Assembly: GCA_030152405.1 (NCBI GenBank)
Contig: JASLJL010000010.1
Coordinates: 1 to 5,674 of the forward strand
Direction: 5' to 3'
Source: Gordonia sp. (in: high G+C Gram-positive bacteria)
GTDB lineage: Bacteria; Actinomycetota; Actinomycetes; Mycobacteriales; Mycobacteriaceae
DNA length: 5,674 nt
In this document: in pieces, positions 1 through 5,674 of the stretch
Numbering within the stretch: position 1 is the first letter of the stretch
Layout of the letters: every line of letters starts with the position of its first letter
The notes under the pieces: model-generated
The model's database searches: none
The model's input: only the letters and a program-made list of their open reading frames with translations
Told to the model about the DNA's origin: nothing
Made by a program: the position numbers and the translations under genes

Positions 1-565
1 TGGTTCTACGACGCCCGAGTTCGGACGCGACTCTCGACGGATCGACTCCGAGGCGCAGTGCCCCGTCGAACGCGGCGAGCGACTGCGCGAATCCCACCGT
101 CTCGGCGACATCGGCCGCGGTCCGCTCCAGGCTCGTCACACGGAGGCCGTCGACCGTCACTATGTCGTCGTCGTTGATCTTCGCGGTGTGAATCCTCCGC
201 TCGCCACGAATGGTTCCGCCGGAGGACGACAGACTCGTCACGTGAACATGGCGCCGGCTGGGTTTGAGTAACGGCAGTCTGTGGACCGCCGCCGCAGATT
301 GATGACTCAAGACCGTGGCGCCGCGATCGCGAACCCCGGTGGTCGTCGCAATGCATCGCAGCCGGTAGAGCAGCTCTGCGCCGTCGGGCCCGTCGAAGTC
401 GTGGCTCCTCGGCGCGTACACGCCGAGCCCCAACCGGATCAACCGGCCCGAACGGACAGCCGACGACAACATCGCATCGGTCCAGCCGGCGCTGAGTGCG
501 GCCCCGCGCCGAACGAGGCCGAACTCGTCAGTCGGCAAGGTGTGAACGGAATCCTCGATGATCAT
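1..565 (-). CDS. AbiEi antitoxin-like winged-helix protein (partial, C-terminus beyond left edge)
   Basis: The minus strand is open from 565 to base 2 with no stop, giving 188 residues before the edge. Residues 14-52 look like the N-terminal winged-helix segment of AbiEi-type proteins: a GLVRRGAALSAG helix region, then AVRSGRLIRLGLGVYAP, the 'SGRL-R---GVY' wing. Further on come LSHQSAAAVHRLPLL (86-100) and VDGLRVTSLERTAADVA (about 138-154), both hallmarks of the solitary AbiEi-like/DUF559-associated proteins common in Actinobacteria. In that family the missing C-terminal part often carries a DUF559 (endonuclease-like) domain; whether it does here cannot be seen. Classical AbiEi is a type IV antitoxin that represses its operon, but most actinobacterial relatives have no proven role. 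I chose ATG 565 because homologues start about ten residues before the GLV-R motif; ATG 658 and ATG 712 are in the same frame. Codon use is less biased than in the ribosomal genes (one TTA at 269-271, AGA, ATA). It is transcribed away from rpsJ. No partner toxin is visible. Confidence 0.8.
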   Translation of the reverse strand, partial: MIIEDSVHTLPTDEFGLVRRGAALSAGWTDAMLSSAVRSGRLIRLGLGVYAPRSHDFDGPDGAELLYRLRCIATTTGVRDRGATVLSHQSAAAVHRLPLLKPSRRHVHVTSLSSSGGTIRGERRIHTAKINDDDIVTVDGLRVTSLERTAADVAETVGFAQSLAAFDGALRLGVDPSRVASELGRRRT

Positions 566-686
566 GGCGCCCCCCCCGAAACCAGATGTCCGATCATCGT
601 GAGCCTGATCCCCATGTTTGGGTACCTCGAATTCCACAGCCGAGCCCACGAGACCCATCTCACTGCACCCGACCTGCGGCAACGAT

Positions 687-717
687 TTGAGATCGACGCG
701 GACGTCCTGCATACTGT
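687..717 (+). promoter_or_regulatory. Tentative promoter for the S10 operon
   Basis: TTGAGA (687-692) and TACTGT (712-717) resemble a -35 and an actinobacterial -10 (TANNNT), but the 19-base spacer is longer than ideal. Transcription would start near 724 and give a leader of about 300 bases before the rpsJ GTG, beginning at the hairpin 725-738. It is the best plus-strand match I found between 600 and 1024, yet it remains a by-eye match only. Confidence 0.25.
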
Positions 718-744
718 TTAGGTTGCCCCGAATGGGGCTGACAA
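715..744 (-). promoter_or_regulatory. Tentative divergent promoter for the AbiEi-like gene
   Basis: On the minus strand TTGTCA (744-739) is followed after 18 bases by TAAACA (720-715), an imperfect -10 that lacks the final T. It would start transcription near 708, giving an untranslated leader of about 140 bases to ATG 565, or about 50 to ATG 658. Its -10 overlaps the tentative plus-strand -10 at 712-717, so the two polymerases would compete if both are real. Confidence 0.2.
725..738. repeat. Perfect inverted repeat GCCCC-GAAT-GGGGC
   Basis: Five perfect base pairs close a four-base loop. It lies in the spacer of the tentative minus-strand promoter and at the predicted 5' end of the tentative rpsJ transcript. 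It could be an operator or an RNA hairpin. No T run follows on either strand, so it is not an intrinsic terminator. Confidence 0.5.
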
Positions 745-842
745 ACTTCCAGGGCCGCAACTGCGGGCCGGGTTGTGTAACGCGTGCAATTTGCTGATTG
801 ACACGGTCACGACACGCCCGACCGCGGGGTACCGGAGGCGAA

Positions 843-858
843 GCCGACGAAAGTCGGC
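843..858 (+). promoter_or_regulatory. Leader hairpin with GAAA (GNRA) tetraloop
   Basis: GCCGAC-GAAA-GTCGGC forms six perfect pairs closed by a C-G pair with a GNRA tetraloop, a very stable RNA fold. One base later a second stem begins (860-879), so the two would stack as tandem hairpins in the rpsJ leader. The GNRA loop makes an RNA role more likely than a DNA operator, though this is inference. Confidence 0.5.
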
Positions 859-859
859 A

Positions 860-879
860 GCTGGACGAAACAGTCCGGC
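860..879 (+). promoter_or_regulatory. Second leader hairpin, loop GAAACA
   Basis: GCTGGAC (860-866) pairs with GTCCGGC (873-879), seven pairs including one G-U, around loop GAAACA. Stem end and loop repeat the GACGAAA of the hairpin just before it (846-852 and 864-870). The tandem, similar arrangement suggests a designed leader element; it could bind a ribosomal protein, but no binding evidence is visible. Confidence 0.45.
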
Positions 880-909
880 AGCGTACAACGACAGAAGAAC
901 AGCGTCGAT

Positions 910-934
910 CCACCTCGATCTCACTCGGGGGTGG
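910..934 (+). promoter_or_regulatory. Possible leader stem-loop
   Basis: CCACCTC (910-916) can pair with GGGGTGG (928-934), seven pairs with one G-U, around an 11-base loop. It is weaker evidence than the neighbouring hairpins because the right arm is a G-rich run that could pair in other registers. Confidence 0.3.
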
Positions 935-951
935 TCATGTGGCCCAGTTGC

Positions 952-971
952 CGCCCGTGCATGCACGGGTG
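952..971 (+). promoter_or_regulatory. Strong leader hairpin / 16-bp perfect palindrome
   Basis: CCCGTGCATGCACGGG (954-969) is a perfect 16-bp palindrome. As RNA it folds to an eight-pair stem (952-959 with 964-971, one G-U) with loop CAUG. It ends 53 bases before the rpsJ GTG. As DNA it could equally be the site of a dimeric regulator. No T tract follows, so it is not an intrinsic terminator by itself. Confidence 0.5.
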
Positions 972-985
972 TGAGCCGCGCGGTG

Positions 986-1012
986 TTCGTCTGTCGAGAG
1001 AAACCAGACGGA
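986..1012 (+). promoter_or_regulatory. Stem-loop abutting the rpsJ ribosome-binding site
   Basis: TTCGTCTG (986-993) pairs with CAGACGGA (1005-1012), six Watson-Crick pairs extended by a U-G and a U-A, around an 11-base loop. Its right arm runs into the purine-rich ribosome-binding stretch GGAAGAGGA (1010-1018), so folding could affect rpsJ initiation. Confidence 0.4.
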
Positions 1013-1018
1013 AGAGGA
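1010..1018 (+). promoter_or_regulatory. Ribosome-binding site of rpsJ
   Basis: GGAAGAGGA lies six bases before GTG 1025 and fixes that codon as the start of a frame that stays open far upstream. Confidence 0.7.
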
Positions 1019-1024
1019 CACAGC

Positions 1025-1330
1025 GTGGCGGGACAGAAGATCCGCATCAGGCTCAAGGCCTACGACCACGAAGCGATCGACGCTTCGGCGCGCAAGATCG
1101 TGGAGACCGTGACCCGCACGGGTGCACGCGTGGTCGGCCCGGTGCCGTTGCCCACCGAAAAGAACGTTTACTGCGTCATCCGTTCGCCGCATAAGTACAA
1201 GGACAGCCGCGAACACTTCGAGATGCGCACTCACAAGCGACTCATCGACATCCTCGACCCGACGCCCAAGACGGTTGACGCGCTCATGCGCATCGACCTG
1301 CCGGCCAGCGTCGACGTCAACATTCAGTGA
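1025..1330 (+). CDS. rpsJ: 30S ribosomal protein S10 (NusE)
   Basis: S10 is a 30S head protein; as NusE it also pairs with NusB in transcription antitermination. The 101-residue product matches the usual length and actinobacterial sequence: [20 protein letters not shown] at the start, [19 protein letters not shown] (38-55), and the ribosome-contacting loop [13 protein letters not shown] (54-66), then [20 protein letters not shown]. The frame is open well upstream of 1025, but GTG 1025 gives the conserved N-terminus and has a purine-rich binding site before it. It is the first gene of the S10 operon, 16 bases ahead of rplC, and follows a long, inverted-repeat-rich leader that may control the whole operon. 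The loop that carries tetracycline-class resistance changes in other bacteria shows no obvious alteration. Confidence 0.98.
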   Translation: MAGQKIRIRLKAYDHEAIDASARKIVETVTRTGARVVGPVPLPTEKNVYCVIRSPHKYKDSREHFEMRTHKRLIDILDPTPKTVDALMRIDLPASVDVNIQ

Positions 1331-1346
1331 CGGAGGATCGAAAACT

Positions 1347-2003
1347 ATGAGCAAGCAGAATGCAACCAAGGGCATCCTGGGCACCAAGCTCGGAATGACC
1401 CAGGTCTTCGACGAGAACAACCGGGTCGTCCCGGTGACCGTCATCGCGACCGGCTCCAACGTCGTCACCCAGCTCCGCACTCTGGAGCGCGACGGCTACA
1501 CGGCAGTCCAGCTCGCCTACGGCGCCATCGACCCCCGCAAGGTGAACAAGCCCGTCGCGGGCCAGTTCGCCAAGGCCGGCGTTACCCCCCGCCGCCACCT
1601 CACCGAGCTTCGTGTCAACGACATCTCGGAGTTCGAGGTCGGTCAGGAACTGGGCGCTGACATCTTTGCCGACGGCATCAAGGTGGACGTGACCGGTACC
1701 TCCAAGGGCAAGGGCTTCGCCGGTGTCATGAAGCGTCACGGCTTCGCAGGTCTGGGCGCCAGCCACGGTGTGCACCGCGTGCACCGTGCGCCGGGCTCCA
1801 TCGGTGGCTGCGCCACCCCCGGTCGCGTGTTCAAGGGCATGCGCATGGCGGGTCGCATGGGCAACGACAAGGTGACCACGCAGAACCTGACCGTCCACAA
1901 GGTGGACGCAGAAGCCGGACTGCTGTTGATCAAGGGCGCGATCCCCGGCCGCAAGGGCGGCGTCGTGGTGGTCCGCGAGGCAGTGAAGGGTGGCAGCAAG
2001 TGA
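1347..2003 (+). CDS. rplC: 50S ribosomal protein L3
   Basis: L3 nucleates 50S assembly and sends a loop to the peptidyl-transferase centre. The 218-residue product has the family's [12 protein letters not shown] start (12-23), the [20 protein letters not shown] core (113-132), the central loop [20 protein letters not shown] (146-165), and C-terminal [15 protein letters not shown]. Where E. coli L3 has the methylated glutamine (Q150, target of PrmB), this protein has glycine (residue 154, bases 1806-1808), the pattern I recall from actinobacteria, so that modification is not possible here. A good Shine-Dalgarno, GGAGGA (1332-1337), lies nine bases before ATG. Its TGA overlaps the rplD start by four bases. 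Confidence 0.98.
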   Translation: MSKQNATKGILGTKLGMTQVFDENNRVVPVTVIATGSNVVTQLRTLERDGYTAVQLAYGAIDPRKVNKPVAGQFAKAGVTPRRHLTELRVNDISEFEVGQELGADIFADGIKVDVTGTSKGKGFAGVMKRHGFAGLGASHGVHRVHRAPGSIGGCATPGRVFKGMRMAGRMGNDKVTTQNLTVHKVDAEAGLLLIKGAIPGRKGGVVVVREAVKGGSK

Positions 2004-2656
2004 GCACCGAAACCGCAACCAAGTTGACGCTCGACGTCCGCGCAGCAGACGGTTCCGTCGCCGGAACCGCTGAGCTGCCGGCCGAGCTGTTCGACCAGAC
2101 CGCGAACATCGCACTGATGCACCAGGTCGTCGTCGCTCAGCAGGCCGCAGGTCGTCAGGGCACGCACTCGACCAAGACGCGTGGAGAGGTGTCCGGCGGC
2201 GGCGCGAAGCCGTACTGCCAGAAGGGCACCGGCCGCGCACGTCAGGGTTCGACCCGTGCACCGCAGTTCGCAGGCGGTGGCACCGTTCACGGCCCGCAGC
2301 CGCGCGACTACACGCAGAAGGTCAACAAGAAGATGAAGGTCGCCGCACTCCGTGGCGCCCTGTCGGATCGTGCTCGCAACGAGCGCATCCACGTCGTCAC
2401 CGAGCTGATCTCGGGCCAGACGCCGTCGACCAAGTCGGCACGCGCCTTCCTCGAACTGCTCAGCGAGCGTCGCAAGTTCCTCATCGTCCTGACCCGCGAG
2501 GATCAGGCCGGCTGGAAGAGCATCGCGAACCTGCCGAACGTGCTGGGCATCACCGCTGACCAGCTCAACACGTACGACGTCCTTGATTCCGACGAGATCG
2601 TCTTCAGCGTCGAGACGCTGAAGGTCTTCGTCGACCAGAACAAGAAGGAGGCCTAG
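2000..2656 (+). CDS. rplD: 50S ribosomal protein L4
   Basis: L4 lines the nascent-peptide exit tunnel and helps early 50S assembly. The 218-residue protein has the long internal tunnel extension at about 55-105, with [20 protein letters not shown] (70-89), AGGGTVHGP and [10 protein letters not shown], followed by the globular part with SARAFLELL and a C-terminal [16 protein letters not shown] (190-205). In E. coli L4 also represses this operon by binding the S10 leader; whether that happens in actinobacteria is not established. The start is GTG 2000 within a GTGA overlap with the rplC stop, a classic arrangement for translational coupling, and the local Shine-Dalgarno is weak. The next gene begins two bases after the stop. 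Confidence 0.98.
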   Translation: MSTETATKLTLDVRAADGSVAGTAELPAELFDQTANIALMHQVVVAQQAAGRQGTHSTKTRGEVSGGGAKPYCQKGTGRARQGSTRAPQFAGGGTVHGPQPRDYTQKVNKKMKVAALRGALSDRARNERIHVVTELISGQTPSTKSARAFLELLSERRKFLIVLTREDQAGWKSIANLPNVLGITADQLNTYDVLDSDEIVFSVETLKVFVDQNKKEA

Positions 2657-2658
2657 GT

Positions 2659-2964
2659 ATGGCTACGCACGCAGACCCGCGTGACATCATCCTGGCGCCG
2701 GTGATCTCGGAGAAGGCCTACGGCCTGATCGAAGACAACGTGTACACCTTCCTGGTGCACCCGGATTCGAACAAGACCCAGATCAAGATCGCCATCGAGC
2801 AGATCTTCGACGTCAAGGTCTCCAGCGTCAACACCGCGAACCGTCAGGGCAAGCGCAAGCGCACCCGCGTCGGTTTCGGCAAGCGCAAGAACACCAAGCG
2901 CGCCATCGTGACGCTGTCCGCTGACAGCAAGCCCATCGAGATCTTCGGGGGAGCGGTCAGCTGA
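2659..2964 (+). CDS. rplW: 50S ribosomal protein L23
   Basis: L23 sits at the tunnel exit and is the docking site for trigger factor and the signal recognition particle. The 101-residue product starts [20 protein letters not shown]; the Glu at position 18 in ISEKA aligns with E. coli L23 Glu18, the known trigger-factor contact. The middle carries the basic loop [20 protein letters not shown] (61-80), and the end is [15 protein letters not shown] (2645-2651), inside the end of rplD, is seven bases ahead of ATG. A perfect 16-bp palindrome (2953-2968) covers the TGA stop. The 31-base gap that follows is the longest inside the operon. Confidence 0.98.
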   Translation: MATHADPRDIILAPVISEKAYGLIEDNVYTFLVHPDSNKTQIKIAIEQIFDVKVSSVNTANRQGKRKRTRVGFGKRKNTKRAIVTLSADSKPIEIFGGAVS

Positions 2965-2968
2965 CCGC
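2953..2968. repeat. Perfect 16-bp palindrome over the rplW stop codon
   Basis: GCGGTCAGCTGACCGC reads the same on both strands and contains the rplW TGA (2962-2964). As RNA it folds to six pairs with an AGCU loop, extended by two G-C pairs (2950-2951 with 2969-2970) across a bulged A at 2952. No T run follows, so an intrinsic terminator is unlikely; an RNA-processing, stability or ribosome-release role is possible. Confidence 0.5.
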
Positions 2969-2995
2969 CCGCGAGAAGGATAGGGACTAACACTC

Positions 2996-3832
<837 letters not shown>

Positions 3833-3833
3833 T

Positions 3834-3842
3834 AGGAGGAGG
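3834..3842 (+). promoter_or_regulatory. Very strong Shine-Dalgarno of rpsS
   Basis: AGGAGGAGG followed by TAAAAAA and ATG 3849 is a near-ideal ribosome-binding site with an unstructured A-rich spacer, the strongest in the window. It begins within the second, redundant rplB stop codon. Confidence 0.85.
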
Positions 3843-3848
3843 TAAAAA

Positions 3849-4130
3849 ATGCCACGCAGCCTCAAGAAGGGCCCGTTCGTCGACGACCACCTCCTGAAGA
3901 AGGTGGATGTCCAGAACGAGAAGGGCACGAAGCAGGTCATCAAGACCTGGTCGCGCCGCTCGACCATCATCCCCGACTTCATCGGTCACACCTTTGCGGT
4001 CCACGACGGTCGCAAGCACGTGCCCGTGTTCGTGTCGGACTCGATGGTCGGTCACAAGCTGGGCGAGTTCGCCCCCACCCGTACCTTCAAGGGTCACATC
4101 AAGGATGACCGGAAAGCGAAGCGCCGGTAA
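3849..4130 (+). CDS. rpsS: 30S ribosomal protein S19
   Basis: S19 is a 30S head protein that contacts S13 and the B1a bridge near the A-site tRNA. The 93-residue product has the full family signature: [19 protein letters not shown] at the start, [20 protein letters not shown] (36-55), [20 protein letters not shown] and [10 protein letters not shown] near the end, then a basic tail. It starts 16 bases after the first rplB stop behind the strongest ribosome-binding site in the window and ends two bases before rplV. Confidence 0.98.
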   Translation: MPRSLKKGPFVDDHLLKKVDVQNEKGTKQVIKTWSRRSTIIPDFIGHTFAVHDGRKHVPVFVSDSMVGHKLGEFAPTRTFKGHIKDDRKAKRR

Positions 4131-4132
4131 TC

Positions 4133-4540
4133 ATGACTACTGAAACCGATAACGCAGTGCAGACCGCTCGCGCGACCGCGAAGTTCGTTCGCGTCACGCC
4201 GATGAAGGCTCGTCGCGTCCTCGACCTCGTCCGCGGAAAGAACGTGGATCAGGCCCTGGACATCCTGCGGTTCGCCCCGCAGGCCGCCAGCGAGCCCGTG
4301 TACAAGGTGCTCGCCAGCGCGATCGCCAACGCGGAGAACAACCAGGGCCAGGATCGTCGCACCCTGATCGTCTCGGAGGCATTCGCCGACGAGGGCCCGA
4401 CCCTGAAGCGGTTCCAGCCGCGCGCCCAGGGCCGTGCGTTCCGCATCCGCAAGCGCACCAGCCACATCACCGTGGTCGTGGCAGCAGCGGAGAACGGCGG
4501 ACGTGCTCGTTCGCGCCAGCAGAAGAAGAAGGGAGCCTAA
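4133..4540 (+). CDS. rplV: 50S ribosomal protein L22
   Basis: L22 binds 23S rRNA domains early in assembly and its beta-hairpin reaches the exit-tunnel constriction near the macrolide site. The 135-residue product shows [20 protein letters not shown] (16-35), [13 protein letters not shown], and the hairpin segment from [20 protein letters not shown] (82-101) to [14 protein letters not shown]. The tail after residue 117 is basic and low in complexity, ending QQKKKGA. N-terminal residues 1-14 are not conserved. ATG 4133 follows the rpsS stop by only two bases and has no good Shine-Dalgarno (GGAAAG at 4111-4116 is 16 bases away), so initiation probably depends on ribosomes finishing rpsS. Confidence 0.97.
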   Translation: MTTETDNAVQTARATAKFVRVTPMKARRVLDLVRGKNVDQALDILRFAPQAASEPVYKVLASAIANAENNQGQDRRTLIVSEAFADEGPTLKRFQPRAQGRAFRIRKRTSHITVVVAAAENGGRARSRQQKKKGA

Positions 4541-5356
<816 letters not shown>

Positions 5357-5359
5357 CCC

Positions 5360-5674
5360 ATGTTGATCCCTCGTCGGGTCAGGCACCGCAAGCAGCACCA
5401 CCCCAGCCTGAAGGGTCAGGCGTCGGGCGGAACCAAGGTCACCTTCGGTGACTACGGGATCCAGGCCCTGGAGGGTGCTTACATCACCAACCGTCAGATC
5501 GAGTCCGCTCGTATCGCGATCAACCGCCACATCAAGCGTGGCGGCAAGGTCTGGATCAACATCTTCCCGGACCGCCCGATCACGAAGAAGCCTGCCGAGA
5601 CCCGCATGGGTTCCGGTAAGGGTTCGCCCGAGTGGTGGGTGGCGAACGTCAAGCCCGGACGCGTGATGTTCGAG
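5360..5674 (+). CDS. rplP: 50S ribosomal protein L16 (partial, C-terminus beyond right edge)
   Basis: L16 sits between the central protuberance and the A site, and is needed for late 50S assembly and tRNA accommodation. The 105 visible codons are all open and match the family: [50 protein letters not shown] (42-61), [20 protein letters not shown] (65-84) and [15 protein letters not shown]. Arg82 matches E. coli L16 Arg81, which is hydroxylated in that species. Full-length actinobacterial L16 is about 138 residues, so roughly 33 are cut off. CAGGAGGG (5345-5352), at the end of rpsC, lies seven bases before ATG. In this operon rpmC and rpsQ normally follow. Confidence 0.97.
   Translation, partial: MLIPRRVRHRKQHHPSLKGQASGGTKVTFGDYGIQALEGAYITNRQIESARIAINRHIKRGGKVWINIFPDRPITKKPAETRMGSGKGSPEWWVANVKPGRVMFE

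Larger units (their letters stand above)
566..1024. other. Divergent intergenic region with structured rpsJ leader
   Basis: This stretch of about 460 bases separates the minus-strand AbiEi-like gene from rpsJ. I find no convincing gene in it. Reading frames on both strands continue through it, but the translations resemble no known protein, and rpsJ needs none of the upstream codons. It must hold promoters for both directions; weak candidates lie at 687-744. The half nearest rpsJ is dense in short perfect inverted repeats, listed separately, which suggests a long folded 5' untranslated leader. The region also holds a run of eight C (570-577) close to the AbiEi-like start. Confidence 0.7.

Noticed and set aside
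6..356. Minus-strand 116-codon frame
   Set aside because: It lies in another frame over the AbiEi-like gene and encodes an Arg-rich sequence typical of GC-rich shadow frames.
281..721. Plus-strand open frame of 146 codons in the upstream region
   Set aside because: It is antisense to the AbiEi-like gene; its translation resembles no family, whereas the opposite strand shows clear motifs.
725..738. Intrinsic terminator in the intergenic region
   Set aside because: Only five base pairs and no U tract on either strand.
798..803. Perfect TTGACA as -35 of an rpsJ promoter
   Set aside because: The expected -10 position (about 820-828) is ACCGCGGGG with no TANNNT-like element.
861..889. CTGGAC/TACAAC as a downstream rpsJ promoter
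   Set aside because: The -35 matches poorly, the -10 lacks the final T, and the bases are better explained by the hairpin at 860-879.
938..1000. Cys-containing upstream peptide ([16 protein letters not shown]) as an attenuator uORF
   Set aside because: The frame does not stop before rpsJ but runs deep into it (to 1194), has no good ribosome-binding site, and overlaps the hairpin at 952-971.
773..1024. N-terminal extension of rpsJ into the open upstream frame
   Set aside because: The added residues match nothing in S10, the conserved N-terminus begins exactly at GTG 1025, and a ribosome-binding site precedes it.
1317..2261. Minus-strand open frame of 314 codons opposite rplC and rplD
   Set aside because: Antisense shadow; composition is the mirror of the coding strand.

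Overview
The window is the 5' part of a bacterial S10 ribosomal-protein operon plus the divergent intergenic region upstream of it and the start of an oppositely oriented gene. The DNA is GC-rich with strong G/C preference at third codon positions. Three of the nine ribosomal genes start with GTG, and the protein sequences (for example the S10 start [20 protein letters not shown], and an L3 with [10 protein letters not shown]) are of actinobacterial type. A member of the Mycobacteriales (Rhodococcus/Gordonia/Williamsia/Mycobacterium relatives) is my best guess; the genus cannot be fixed by eye.

Layout. Bases 1-565, minus strand: a gene cut by the left edge. Its 188 visible residues look like the actinobacterial AbiEi-antitoxin-like (winged-helix) family. 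Bases 566-1024: a divergent intergenic region of about 460 bases with tentative promoters around 687-744 and then a leader before rpsJ rich in inverted repeats (843-858, 860-879, 910-934, 952-971, 986-1012). Bases 1025-5674, plus strand: rpsJ, rplC, rplD, rplW, rplB, rpsS, rplV, rpsC and rplP, the last cut by the right edge after 105 codons. This is the canonical S10 operon order.

The nine genes are packed with gaps of 2-31 bases and one 4-base overlap (rplC/rplD), so they are almost certainly one transcript with translational coupling. Products of the small subunit (S10, S19, S3) and large subunit (L3, L4, L23, L2, L22, L16) are made together. L4, L22 and L23 line the peptide exit tunnel or its mouth, and L2, L3 and L16 surround the peptidyl-transferase centre. 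S19 sits in the 30S head, and S3 and S10 are also head proteins, S3 at the mRNA entry.

The ribosomal genes look intact and ordinary. The parts worth a second look are the structured rpsJ leader, the divergent AbiEi-like gene with a G8 tract and an inverted repeat bracketing its start, and a perfect 16-bp palindrome covering the rplW stop codon. I see no convincing evidence for a wholly new system: no CRISPR array, mobile element, tRNA or rRNA gene.
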